NCBI RefSeq assembly: GCF_003369575.1
Contig: NZ_PIOC01000019.1
Coordinates: 68,082 to 132,081, forward strand
DNA: 64,000 bases
Direction of reading: 5' to 3'
Source of the DNA: Oceanobacillus arenosus
GTDB taxonomy: Bacteria; Bacillota; Bacilli; Bacillales; Amphibacillaceae
Shown here in pieces: positions 9,229-17,397 of the stretch; the stretch's first letter is position 1, and each line of letters begins with the position of its first letter. Made by a program: the position numbers and the translations under genes. The notes beneath the pieces were generated by a model that was given only the letters and a program-made list of their open reading frames with translations, ran no database searches and was not told where the DNA came from.

Positions 9229-10041
9229 ATGATTATAAAAGAATCAAATCTAATAAGTCATCTTGAGGTAATAAAGAAGGGGGAAGTGATTGAACTAGGT
9301 CACCCTTTCCAACCGGGGATTCCGCATCATCCCTTTCACCCGCCTTTCTTATATTCAATGGGACGTATGCATAATGATTTAAGTTTTGAAGGCGGTGTAT
9401 CCTCAGCGAATGATTTTATTGCAACTGGGACGCATACGGGAACACATATGGATGCACTTGGCCATATTTCATGTGATGGTCTTCTACATGAGAATATTAG
9501 TGTGGATGAAACTCAGGATAAAAATAAGGGCTTAAGTGAACTTAGCATCGATAAAGCTCCACCAGTGATTAAGAGAGCAATTGTATTGGATATCCCGCTT
9601 ATAAAGAAAAGAGATGTTCTTGATCACGCCTATGGAATTACAAAAGAAGATTTAATTGAAGCTACAAGACGACAATATGTTACAATAAAAGACGGGGACG
9701 CTGTATTTATAAGAACGGGGTGGGCTAAATACTATAATGATCCTAAATTATATATTTCTCATGAAAAAGGTGTACCAGGAGTAACATTAGAAGGGGCAAA
9801 ATGGTTAGTAGCACAAGGAGCTGTATTGACCGGTAGTGACACGGTTGCTTATGAGAAAACACCTTCACCAAAGATGGCAGTACATCGCTATTTACTGGTA
9901 GAAAGAGGAATCCATATCATAGAAGCATTGAATTTGGAGGAACTTTCTAAGAATAGTATATATGAATTTTTATTTATAGCATTACCACTGAAAATTAAAG
10001 GTGGTACTGGGTCGCCGATTAGTCCAATAGCTGTTATATGA
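9229..10041 (+). CDS. Cyclase-family metal-dependent hydrolase (kynurenine formamidase-like fold)
   Basis: This 270-residue protein has the signature 'GTHTGTHMDALGHIS' (about residues 65-79), the HxGTHxD-type metal site of the cyclase/formamidase family, plus a conserved 'FIRTGWAKYY' strand and a 'GSDTVAYE' segment in the C-terminal half. Characterised relatives hydrolyse formamides, cyclic imides or lactone-like rings. As the last enzyme gene of the cluster it may open a ring or cleave an activated intermediate, which is inference only. GAAGGGGG precedes the ATG. Only 21 nt separate it from the ThDP gene. Confidence 0.88.
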   Translation: MIIKESNLISHLEVIKKGEVIELGHPFQPGIPHHPFHPPFLYSMGRMHNDLSFEGGVSSANDFIATGTHTGTHMDALGHISCDGLLHENISVDETQDKNKGLSELSIDKAPPVIKRAIVLDIPLIKKRDVLDHAYGITKEDLIEATRRQYVTIKDGDAVFIRTGWAKYYNDPKLYISHEKGVPGVTLEGAKWLVAQGAVLTGSDTVAYEKTPSPKMAVHRYLLVERGIHIIEALNLEELSKNSIYEFLFIALPLKIKGGTGSPISPIAVI

Positions 10042-10072
10042 TTATATTTGTAGATTAAAACTAATATGTTGG

Positions 10073-10114
10073 TAAATGTATTGGTGGGTCTAAGTATCCA
10101 TCGATATACATTTA
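10073..10114. promoter_or_regulatory. Inverted repeat upstream of the IclR gene
   Basis: TAAATGTAT (10073-10081) and ATACATTTA (10106-10114) are perfect 9-bp arms with a 24-nt spacer, ending 20 nt before the IclR start. It could be an autoregulatory operator or a weak hairpin ending the enzyme operon. There is no T-run, so an operator is slightly preferred. Confidence 0.4.
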
Positions 10115-10134
10115 TCTAATAGGGTGATAGAAAA

Positions 10135-10929
10135 ATGAAGGAAAAGAAAAATAATTATTCCATGCAGACAATTCATCGAAGTATTCTTGTATTAAAATGC
10201 TTTTCAATAGAAAGAAAAAAACTAACTTTAACTGATTTCCATCAAATGACAGGTATATCAAAATCAAGCTTACAAAGAATTTTAGCTACACTTGTATATG
10301 AGGGATTTTTACAAAGAAACGAGCAAAGCAAAGTCTACGAACTTGGAATAGAATTGTATTTTTTGGGTCACTTAGTTGAAAAGGATTCTAGTATATTAGC
10401 GGTTTCTTATCCAATAATGGAAAAAATTCAGAAGATAACAGGAGAAAGTGTAACTTTAAATATTCTTCATAATAATAGGAGAAAATGCATTGGCTATGTC
10501 GAAAGTTCCTATCAATTAACACATTTAACTTATGTAGGGCATGAATCTCCATTACATGCAGGTGCTTCTGCAAAAGCGCTATTAGCACACTTAGAACCTA
10601 ATACATTAGAAACTGTCTTAAATTCGCTTGATCTAGAGTCTTATACTGATACTACAATTGTGTCAAAAACTGATCTCATAGAAGAGTTGGAGAAAATAAA
10701 ACTTAAAGGATTTTCAGAAAGTGTTGGTGAAAGGGTTAAAGGCGCTTATTCCATTAGCGCTCCTGTCTTTAATCGGTTTTCAGAAGTAATTGCAAGTTTG
10801 TCTACTGTCATTCCTACTGCCAGAATGGAAGAATATGATAGGGAGGAGCTCATACATTTAATTGTAAGAGGGGCAAGAGAAATTTCGGATAGTTTATCTA
10901 ATGATATAAAAGAGACAACTATAAAATAA
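10135..10929 (+). CDS. IclR-family transcriptional regulator
   Basis: This is a 264-residue regulator with an N-terminal winged helix-turn-helix ('LTDFHQMTGISKSSLQRILATL', helices around residues 33-55) and a C-terminal GAF-like effector domain. The effector domain carries the family's 'SPLHAGASAKALLAH' loop (near 140-154) and a late 'ERVKGAYSISAPVFNR' segment. IclR proteins usually repress an adjacent catabolic operon and respond to a substrate or intermediate, so this is the likely regulator of the TRAP/enolase/ThDP cluster immediately upstream. AGGGTGAT precedes the ATG. Confidence 0.9.
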   Translation: MKEKKNNYSMQTIHRSILVLKCFSIERKKLTLTDFHQMTGISKSSLQRILATLVYEGFLQRNEQSKVYELGIELYFLGHLVEKDSSILAVSYPIMEKIQKITGESVTLNILHNNRRKCIGYVESSYQLTHLTYVGHESPLHAGASAKALLAHLEPNTLETVLNSLDLESYTDTTIVSKTDLIEELEKIKLKGFSESVGERVKGAYSISAPVFNRFSEVIASLSTVIPTARMEEYDREELIHLIVRGAREISDSLSNDIKETTIK

Positions 10930-10949
10930 TGCTTAAAGATTATTTATAA

Positions 10950-10996
10950 TAGAATTATTATGCTCTAGAAAGCTCTAGAAAGGTATAATAATTCTA
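10950..10996. other. Inverted repeat with internal tandem duplication downstream of IclR
   Basis: TAGAATTATTAT (10950-10961) pairs perfectly with ATAATAATTCTA (10985-10996). The loop is a tandem duplication of GCTCTAGAAA (10962-10981). No U-tract follows on either strand, so it is not a classic terminator, although it may attenuate or protect the IclR transcript end. Confidence 0.6.
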
Positions 10997-11097
10997 TCAG
11001 AATGAACTTCACTATAAATTACAAATGAAAGCATTTCTCAAGGGGTAAACTATTTTGAAATTCCCATCATTTCATTTAAAAATGTTTTGTTCTAATT

Positions 11098-11353
11098 TTA
11101 AAAAGGATCTTCTTCATCTGAAATTGGACTGATTTTTCTAATTCCAGCAGTCTCTTGCGCACTTTCTTCATCTAATGCAGGCACAAAAAGCATTGTTTTC
11201 TCTTATTTGTTTTCAATCACCAATGCCATGAAATCGTATGTGGGGGGCGGAAAGAAATTCAGTGAGATAAAAGACATTGGCAGGGTCCGTAATCATAGCG
11301 GTATCTATTTTTTTGTTTTTTAAATACGTTTGCAGTTTTTGTATTCGCTTCAT
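11098..11353 (-). pseudogene. Degraded N-terminal fragment of an M24 Xaa-Pro aminopeptidase/dipeptidase
   Basis: Read on the minus strand from 11353, the translation begins MKRIQKLQTYLKNK, continues with 'ITDPANVFYLTEFLSAPH', then shifts frame and continues 'MALVIENK', a stop, 'MLFVPALDEESAQE' and 'ISPISDEEDPF'. These pieces match in order the creatinase-like N-terminal domain of Xaa-Pro peptidases (PepQ-like). The frameshift, the internal stop and the complete absence of the metal-binding catalytic domain make it a remnant. A GAGGAGG-like site is still visible upstream (about 11375-11381). The flanks (10997-11097 and 11354-11518) hold nothing else I can identify. Confidence 0.75.
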
Positions 11354-11518
11354 ATATTCATTATTCTTAGATTTTCCTCCTCTTTTTAATCCTATTTCAA
11401 GTTTAGCTTAAAATTTTCATTGGGCGCAAAATATATACATTCTAAAATAACTCTTCCATTATCTGCAAGAATTAAGGTGTTAAAAATAAATACATATTTC
11501 TAATAGGGAGTATCTCAA

Positions 11519-12928
11519 ATGAGGGCATTCGCTAGTTGGGGATTAAGTCTATCCATTGCTACTTATGGTTTATTACACTTTATCACCTATTTTTATACAC
11601 ATTCATATTTACTTTCCATATTATCTATTTCTGGGATTGGAATTATGGCATTTAGCATCATTATTTTATCTGTAAAAAAATTAAAAATGCCATTAAGTCT
11701 TCTTATCGTTGGATTTGCAGTATTATATTATTCTGGAACGCCTATTATGGAGGGAATTCACAAAGGCTTTTTAGAAATGCGAAATATGGTAGGTTTATTG
11801 ATTGTTGTACCATTAATCAGTTGGGTATTAAGAGAAGAACCTTATATAGAAGCAATTGTTGGTTATGGAAACAAACTGCTAATTACGAGTCGCAAATTTT
11901 ACTTTGGAATCATTTCATTTACACAGGTGGTTGCGTACTTCCTTTTATTTGGCTCGATTCAAATTGTTTATCATTTTGTCGATGAAGTTTTAAAGAAAAA
12001 AAAGGGAGAGGCATGGGAAAATTTTAAGGGAACTGCATTGCTTCGGGGATTTGCCCTTTCCACGATGTGGGTAATTAGTATTCCAAGTTTCGTATTTGTT
12101 GTGGAAGTCATGGATGCTTCCCTTATCATTTCTATTTTACAAGGTTTTGGGATGTCAATCATAGGTATATTTATCGCACTGATTTTTTCTCATTTTGAGG
12201 AAAAGAAATATGGCGTGGATTTGACTGCAGGCTTGGAATCGGAATTTGCTGAAGTCATGCGTTCGAATAAGTATAACGATAAATATATGAAACAAGATTT
12301 CATTGAATTTGTTATCCTATTCTTCACGTTATTTGGCTCGATCTTTATTATCCAAGCCTTCGTAGATATTGAACTTTTAGTACTTATTCCTCTTGCTGTT
12401 ATATCTTGGATTTTCATCTATTATATGTATAAAAAGAGAGTCTATAAATTATGGAAGCAAGTAAAAGAACATGTGAAGGATGATATTATTTATGAATCCT
12501 ACCAGCTATGTGTCATGTTGGGTGCAGGGATGATGATTTTTTCTTTAATTCAAACAGATTTTGCTTCGATGGTTGTAGATGGAATTTATGGCCTACAAGC
12601 GACTATTCCATTTATAAATCTATTATATTTCTTGCCATTTATTGTGATTGTTTTAGGTTTCTTTGGATTAGGTCCACTTACTGTTATGGCGTTAGTCGGA
12701 GGGATACTTGGAAGCTTAAACCTTCCATATCCACCAGAGATTATTGTGTTAACAGTTACTTCTGGAAGTGCAATTTCCATTCTTTTATCCCCATTAATTA
12801 TGTCAGTTATTACATTAAGTGGTGCGAATGGCCTGAATGGATTTAAAAATGGCATTGGATTTAATTGGAAATATGCGATTGCATTGTATGTAGTTGTACA
12901 GGTGTATGTACAATTGATGATTGCATAG
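11519..12928 (+). CDS. Multi-spanning membrane protein, probable ion-coupled transporter of unknown substrate
   Basis: This 469-residue, strongly hydrophobic protein has roughly ten to twelve predicted membrane segments and a charged cytoplasmic loop in the middle (about residues 225-260, rich in E/K/N). I do not recognise a named family. The C-terminal 'GLGPLTVMALVGGILGSLN' and 'SGSAISILLSPLIMSV' segments resemble re-entrant Gly/Ser-rich hairpins of the ion-transporter superfamily that includes TRAP DctM, GntP and ArsB proteins, which is inference. AGGGAG precedes the ATG. It is flanked by remnants of an Xaa-Pro peptidase and an IclR regulator, so it may be the surviving member of a former uptake operon. 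Confidence 0.6.
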   Translation: MRAFASWGLSLSIATYGLLHFITYFYTHSYLLSILSISGIGIMAFSIIILSVKKLKMPLSLLIVGFAVLYYSGTPIMEGIHKGFLEMRNMVGLLIVVPLISWVLREEPYIEAIVGYGNKLLITSRKFYFGIISFTQVVAYFLLFGSIQIVYHFVDEVLKKKKGEAWENFKGTALLRGFALSTMWVISIPSFVFVVEVMDASLIISILQGFGMSIIGIFIALIFSHFEEKKYGVDLTAGLESEFAEVMRSNKYNDKYMKQDFIEFVILFFTLFGSIFIIQAFVDIELLVLIPLAVISWIFIYYMYKKRVYKLWKQVKEHVKDDIIYESYQLCVMLGAGMMIFSLIQTDFASMVVDGIYGLQATIPFINLLYFLPFIVIVLGFFGLGPLTVMALVGGILGSLNLPYPPEIIVLTVTSGSAISILLSPLIMSVITLSGANGLNGFKNGIGFNWKYAIALYVVVQVYVQLMIA

Positions 12929-13006
12929 GGGAATTGTTATTAATAGGCTGTTTACTAAAAAATATTGATCTTAAATTTCCATCTACTTTCAATTTCTAAA
13001 GTATTT

Positions 13007-13117
13007 ATGGAGGGGTTAAGGGATAAATTTGGGGAATCAGTCTCATTGAATATTGTTCATCAAAATCAAAGAAAGTGTATAGGATATGTTTCTGGTGAAC
13101 ATGAATTGAGTATTTAA
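13007..13117 (+). pseudogene. Remnant of an IclR-family regulator effector domain
   Basis: The 36-residue open stretch contains 'LRDKFGESVSLNIVHQNQRK' followed by 'CIGYVSGEHEL', which aligns with 'ITGESVTLNILHNNRRKCIGYVE' in the intact IclR protein encoded at 10135. Neither the DNA-binding domain nor the rest of the effector domain is present. It is therefore a fragment of a second, diverged IclR gene and not a functional protein. Confidence 0.75.
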
Positions 13118-13125
13118 AGAAATAT

Positions 13126-13899
13126 AAATTATTGCAATAATTTACCTGGACATAATCAAATTGAGCAAGTAGATAATTCTATATCGTCATTTATATTAGA
13201 AATTGAAAACATTTTAAAGAAATTAAAGATTTCATCAGCACATTTTATTGGAAATTCTATTAGTGGCTGGTATCGTTGGTTTGAACAATTGTATAACCAT
13301 AAACATGAAGGAATTGGTTTATCCTATCCAATCCCTTTGAAAGACACGTTTCAATTGTATGAAATATGGTGCTATATGATGGTTGTTAAAGTGTTAAGAG
13401 AATTGGGTTATGTGAAGAAAACAAATGGTATATTTAAAATGCAAAGAAATAGTATCCTTCTAGATTTAGCTGAGAATAAGGAAAGTAGTATTTATTTAAA
13501 GAATAAGAGCACGCTCTATTTTCAGCGGATCTATCAAAAAAATACAAACAAATACTATACATACACACAACGAATGATTCCTGATATTGTGATAGAAGGG
13601 GAAGAGGGAATTATAATCTTTGATCCTAAGTATCTGTAGCCGATAATCTTGGTACGGTTTTAGGAGAAATGCATAAATATAGAGATGGGATTATTCATCG
13701 CGAGCGACGAGAACGAGCGTTACAACAAGTATTCATTTTAACACCGACTAAGGATGAACAGGCGGAATTGATGAGATACTTTGATGAGGATTTCTATAAG
13801 AAGTATCGAATGGGTGCGGTTCAGTTGGTGCCAGGTGAATACTTGGATGGGTTAAAGGAGAAGGTTAGAGAGTGTATCGAACTTCTTAATAATAAATGA
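13126..13899 (+). pseudogene. Frameshifted PD-(D/E)XK nuclease gene (DUF2357/PDDEXK_7-like)
   Basis: Two adjacent reading frames read as one protein. The first runs from about 13126 to 13639 ('GWYRWFEQLYNHKH', then 'MIPDIVIEGEEGIIIFDPKY'); the second continues from about 13636 ('VADNLGTVLGEMHKYRDGII') to 13899. The PD...DPK pair and the following 'MHKYRDGI' helix are the nuclease core of the McrC/DUF2357-associated PD-(D/E)XK family. The break falls right after DPKY and costs one base. The N-terminal part normally present in such proteins is missing and there is no start codon with a ribosome site. I consider it a broken restriction-type nuclease; intact homologues act in defence-like systems. 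Confidence 0.7.
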
Positions 13900-13942
13900 T
13901 GGTTAATGTAATAAATATTATTCTTAAGCATAAAAAAGTTAG

Positions 13943-13974
13943 TCCCACTACGCTAAACTATTAGCATAGTGGGA
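13943..13974. terminator. Hairpin between nuclease remnant and Rpn gene
   Basis: TCCCACTACGCTAA and TTAGCATAGTGGGA form a 13-14 bp stem with one mismatch and a 4-nt loop. The A-run at 13932-13937 would be a U-tract on the minus strand. Its right arm is also the left edge of the segment duplicated near 34151. Confidence 0.5.
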
Positions 13975-15083
13975 TAAGCGCCAAGTTCAGCCATCAAACT
14001 CAAACAAAATATATAAACCTTTGCCCCACCAAATATAATCATGCTATATTATAGTCAGAACATTCACCCCTAAGAATATCTCTTCCAAAACCTCCAAGGA
14101 CGTGATGAAATGGCAGCAATAAAGCTACTAATTAAAGAAGATTCCGCAAAATCTACCTACACTGGACATGACCAATTAAGCAAAGAAATCATTAACACAT
14201 TCTTTAAAGAATTTCTTGAAGCATTTTTTCCGAATGTTCATGACAACATCGATTTTCACGCAATTAAGCCACTGTCTGAAGAAGTGTATACGAATGTGCT
14301 GAAAGGCAAGACGCGTCGACTCGATATTGTCATAGAAACAACACTGAAGAATACAGAAGTTGTAGTAATTGTTCATGTGGAGCCACAAAGTTATAAACAG
14401 GATGACTTTCATGAGCGCATGTATCATTATTTTAGTATGTTGTATAATAAATATCAAAAACCGATTGTACCGATTGCTGTTTTTACTTATAAAGAAAATT
14501 GGGAAAAGAGTCAATACACAATGGAATTGCCCTTTTTCCATGTTCTCACATTTAACTACATGACACTTCATCTGCGTAAAAAGAATTGGCGTGAATATAT
14601 TCAATCAGATAATCCTGCAGCTGCGGCCTTAATGAGTCAAATGGGTTACACGGAAGAGGATAAGGTGCAGGTTAAGAAGGAATTTCTGCGTATGATTACC
14701 AGAATGCAACTGGACCCGGCAAAACAGCGCATTATATATGGCTATTTCGAAACTTACTTAAAACTAACAAAAGAAGAGGAGGAACAGTTAATGGCAGAAG
14801 TTGAAAAATTACCAGAGGCAGAGAAGATTATGGAAATCCCGATTTCTTATGAAGAGAAGGGGAAAGAGATTGGGAGAAAAGAAGGAGAAGAAATTGGTGT
14901 TAAGAAAGTGGTAATGGAAATGTTAAAAAAAGGTTTGAGTATGGACCTAATAGCAGAGGTTACACATATGGATGTCCAGGAAATCAAAGAATTAAAAACT
15001 CAATTATAGTTAATTATCAGAGGGTGCACTGTACTTTGTTGGTATAACATAATCAAAATTTCTCGAATAGCTCTTTGTTGCAT
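13961..15083 (+). repeat. Copy 1 of a ~1.1-kb duplicated unit carrying an Rpn gene
   Basis: Sequence similarity to 34151-35247 begins about 150 nt before the Rpn start codon (AGCATAGTG...GCCAA..., then AATATAATCATGCTATATTA, identical in both) and ends about 75 nt after the stop at ATAGCTCTTTGTTGCAT. No terminal inverted repeat or transposase was seen. Both copies are on the same strand. Confidence 0.8.
14110..15009 (+). CDS. Rpn-family recombination-promoting nuclease / putative transposase, copy 1
   Basis: This is a 299-residue protein of the Rpn (PD-(D/E)XK, formerly transposase_31-like) family. The nuclease core is visible as 'RRLDIVIETTL' (Asp near residue 63) followed by 'VVVIVHVEPQSYK', the D...ExQ variant of the PD-(D/E)XK site. 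The C-terminal third is a Lys/Glu-rich coiled region (EEKGKEIGRKEGEEIG) ending in a 'KKGLSMDLIAEVTHMDVQEI' module usual for the family. Characterised members are Mg/Ca-dependent DNases that promote RecA-independent recombination. It differs from the copy at 34302 by a short insertion after GRKEG and by point changes. The upstream 140 nt are conserved between the copies. Confidence 0.88.
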   Translation: MAAIKLLIKEDSAKSTYTGHDQLSKEIINTFFKEFLEAFFPNVHDNIDFHAIKPLSEEVYTNVLKGKTRRLDIVIETTLKNTEVVVIVHVEPQSYKQDDFHERMYHYFSMLYNKYQKPIVPIAVFTYKENWEKSQYTMELPFFHVLTFNYMTLHLRKKNWREYIQSDNPAAAALMSQMGYTEEDKVQVKKEFLRMITRMQLDPAKQRIIYGYFETYLKLTKEEEEQLMAEVEKLPEAEKIMEIPISYEEKGKEIGRKEGEEIGVKKVVMEMLKKGLSMDLIAEVTHMDVQEIKELKTQL

Positions 15084-15265
15084 GCCACTGGCCAATCAAA
15101 TCAATATCCAGGTTAATTTCATTGAAATCAGTTTAAGGCAAACAGCTTTTGAAAAAGGACGGTATTGCCTTCATGACCGTGGACGAAGAGGCAGCGTTTG
15201 TGTGAGAAGTCATAATAAATATTTCTGAAAGTGTAAAAAAATCTAGAACATATATGGAAAAAGGC
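15010..15265. other. Gene-free stretch with a short unidentified coding-like remnant
   Basis: The first 75 nt belong to the Rpn repeat unit. Around 15138-15203 a forward frame reads 'LLKKDGIAFMTVDEEAAFV' before a stop, with higher GC than its surroundings; it looks like the tail of a lost gene but I cannot name it. Nothing else is evident. Confidence 0.4.
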
Positions 15266-15303
15266 AAAAAAATGGCTGAACTCTTTACAAAGTTTCAGCC
15301 ATT
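15266..15303 (-). terminator. Rho-independent terminator of the minus-strand small secreted protein gene
   Basis: On the minus strand AATGGCTGAAA (15293-15303) pairs with TTCAGCCATT (15271-15280) and is followed by a U-tract (plus-strand A-run 15266-15270). It lies directly after the stop of the gene at 15306. Confidence 0.85.
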
Positions 15304-15305
15304 GC

Positions 15306-15641
15306 TTATTCCTCTTCTATTTTATGTCTTAAATAATCATAATTATCTGTTGGTACTCTTTTTACAACATTACCTTCGTCATCCTTAGTAATATTATATT
15401 GACGGTATGACTCCACTCTATATCCATCTAATATTTTGGTTCCCTCTTTTTCATATTCTAAGGATGAATAACTTTCGAATGGATTGCCTTCTTCCACTTC
15501 AGCACTTACTTCCTCTGACTCTTCATTCGTTTCATTTGTAAAGCTTGATCTAAATCCAAGATAGCTGTTTTCAGGCGATTCTAAATATGCCGTAAATCCC
15601 AATACGACAATAATTCCAATGAAACAAAGTATCTTCTTCAT
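15306..15641 (-). CDS. Small exported or membrane-anchored acidic protein of unknown function
   Basis: This 111-residue protein starts with a hydrophobic N-terminus (MKKILCFIGIIVVLGFTAYL) that can act as a signal peptide or anchor, followed by a Glu/Ser-rich acidic linker (residues ~30-55) and a Tyr-rich charged C-terminus. There is no lipobox cysteine in the expected place. The start ATG at 15641 is preferred over an ATG two codons upstream because GAGGAAGG sits 6 nt before it. I do not recognise a family. It is followed by its own terminator and preceded by the broken MFS gene. Confidence 0.65.
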   Translation of the reverse strand: MKKILCFIGIIVVLGFTAYLESPENSYLGFRSSFTNETNEESEEVSAEVEEGNPFESYSSLEYEKEGTKILDGYRVESYRQYNITKDDEGNVVKRVPTDNYDYLRHKIEEE

Positions 15642-15657
15642 CGTCATCCTTCCTCTT

Positions 15658-16926
15658 TTACCGTAAAGTAGTAACTTTTGTATGTGCAGATCGCGGTAGA
15701 CGCAATTTCATATAGCCGACAAATGACAGAACCAGCATTCCTATTAAAAAGGCAATAAAATATGGAGAAATCACCTCACGAATAAGCCCGGTTACAAATG
15801 AACCGAAAATCATTCCCAATGAATAGACAGCCGACATCACCCCGAATGCACGTCCATGTCCTTCCCTTGCTATAGCATCTGTTACTGCTGTGGCCATGGC
15901 GGGCATTATCACCCCAAAAAAGAACCCCATTAAAAATAACAAAACCGACAAGGCTGCTGTCGACTCATTTATGAGTGCAAACAGAGTCATACACATTCTT
16001 AGAAAACTTGGTTGTCACCAAGCCTTTGGGTGACAGCCTTAGTTGCACTTATGTAGTAAGAAATATTTTATACTTTCTTAACTACCAAATAAACCGAAAA
16101 TCAGCCTCTTCACAGGAGAAAAGTGATTAATAAAAAACAGAGATAAGGAAAAAAATGTTCCAATAGCCATAAAACTGAACATTTTCCCTGTTGTGACGGT
16201 AGATAGACCCTTTTCCACCGACAAATAAGGAATTTCATAAATGATCACACCATGAATGTACATCACCGCAAAGCCTGTCAGAAAAACAACATGCAATCCC
16301 GGATTTGCCAAAACCTGAATAAGGCCCAATGACTGATTTCTTCTATTCACAGTGACTGCTTGCCTATCTTTTAGAAAAAACATCGTATAAACAGACGTTA
16401 TAATCAGTGCTGCCCCAATAACAAAATAAGAATTGGCGTATCCAACCATAACACCAAGCTTCCCACCAATCAGTTGGGCAATAATGCTTGCGATTGTACC
16501 AAGAATCCCAATCACAGCCATGTTTTTACCTTGCTGCTGGCTATTCGCTGCATATCCTGAAAGTAGTGCCATTGCTGCTGGAATCAAAAAGGCTAATGAA
16601 AATCCATTTAATACCGGCAGTAGTAATAATTCTGCAGTGTTAGCCACTAAGCCATGGAAAATAAACAAACTACCCGATACAAGCAATGGAAGCGTAATAA
16701 ATAATCGCTTCCCAAACCTGTCAACAAGTGGACCTGCAATTAAATTACCTATTAGATTAGCGAGTTGAGCGGCACTAAACATAATTCCAATTAATATACT
16801 GGACGCCCCAATCATTGCAGCATAAGGAGTGAAAATCGGTGCTTGAATACTCATGATCAGGCTGATTAATAACATAATGATAAAAATGTGTAATTTGTCT
16901 GCCGTTGCTTCTCTCAATTTTTCCAC
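15658..16926 (-). pseudogene. MFS transporter gene interrupted by a short insertion
   Basis: The N-terminal part (16926 to 16078) encodes about 282 residues with the MFS signature 'GNLIAGPLVDRFGKR', and stops just after 'KRLIFGLFGS'. The C-terminal part (15996 to 15658) encodes the remaining ~112 residues ('FGVIMPAMATAVTDAIAREG'). Joined, they make a full-length 12-helix drug-efflux-type transporter. Between them are about 80 nt of palindromic DNA with stops in frame. Removing the segment between the flanking TTCTTA repeats does not restore the frame, so at least one more base change has occurred. The N-terminal start is ambiguous (GTG 16926 or a TTG 9 nt downstream). Confidence 0.85.
15996..16080. 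mobile_element. Small palindromic insertion splitting the MFS gene
   Basis: The insert is bounded by direct repeats TTCTTA (15996-16001 and 16075-16080). It contains a 10-bp stem GGTTGTCACC/GGTGACAGCC (16010-16019 with 16029-16038) and a second hairpin TAAGAAA/TTTCTTA (16057-16063 with 16074-16080). No coding potential. It could be a miniature transposable element or an excision scar. I do not recognise its family. Confidence 0.6.
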
Positions 16927-17070
16927 CTCGAAAACATTGTATGCTCTAAATGAAAAAATAGACGAGCATTTTAGGAAAGAACATTACACTTTTTATAAAA
17001 TGTCTGCATTCCATGTTAATAGTCTACCGGTAAACACTATAATACAAAGAAATAACAAAGCCTTATAAAC

Positions 17071-17110
17071 AAAAAAAGTAAGGACACATGCTTCATGACC
17101 TTACTTTTTT
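17071..17110 (-). terminator. Terminator overlapping the stop of the 17.1-kb small membrane protein
   Basis: AAAAAAAGTAAGG (17071-17083) pairs with CCTTACTTTTTT (17099-17110) around a 15-nt loop. It has U-tracts in both directions. On the minus strand it ends the gene at 17101, whose stop codon lies inside the stem. 16927-17070 is otherwise the upstream region of the MFS pseudogene. Confidence 0.8.
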
Positions 17111-17391
17111 GCTTTTTTACTTTTCATTTTTTTAGATTCTTTTACATAATTAATATAGTTTCCTGTTCCTTCGATTGCTGACACAGCAACAATCGCCCAT
17201 TCCAGCGGGGAAACCTCGTTTAATGATTCTTTACCATAAAACATTGTAAATACGGTGATCATTCCGTAGAGGAAGGCTTTAGCGAAGTATTCCCAAATCG
17301 GGGAATAATTATCTATATTCACTCTATCGTATATCTTATTCACAAGTGAAGCTACTCCAAGAAGTATAACCAAGATTATTATAAGTTCCAT
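17101..17391 (-). CDS. Small two-helix membrane protein of unknown function
   Basis: This 96-residue protein has an N-terminal membrane segment (ELIIILVILLGVASLV), a second hydrophobic stretch near residues 36-52, and a very basic Lys-rich tail (KESKKMKSKKAKK), consistent with a cytoplasmic C-terminus. GGAGG precedes it; the ATG at 17391 (10 nt away) is preferred over a GTG at 17397 (4 nt away). No family recognised. It is monocistronic with its own terminator. Confidence 0.6.
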   Translation of the reverse strand: MELIIILVILLGVASLVNKIYDRVNIDNYSPIWEYFAKAFLYGMITVFTMFYGKESLNEVSPLEWAIVAVSAIEGTGNYINYVKESKKMKSKKAKK

Positions 17392-17397
17392 CGTCAC

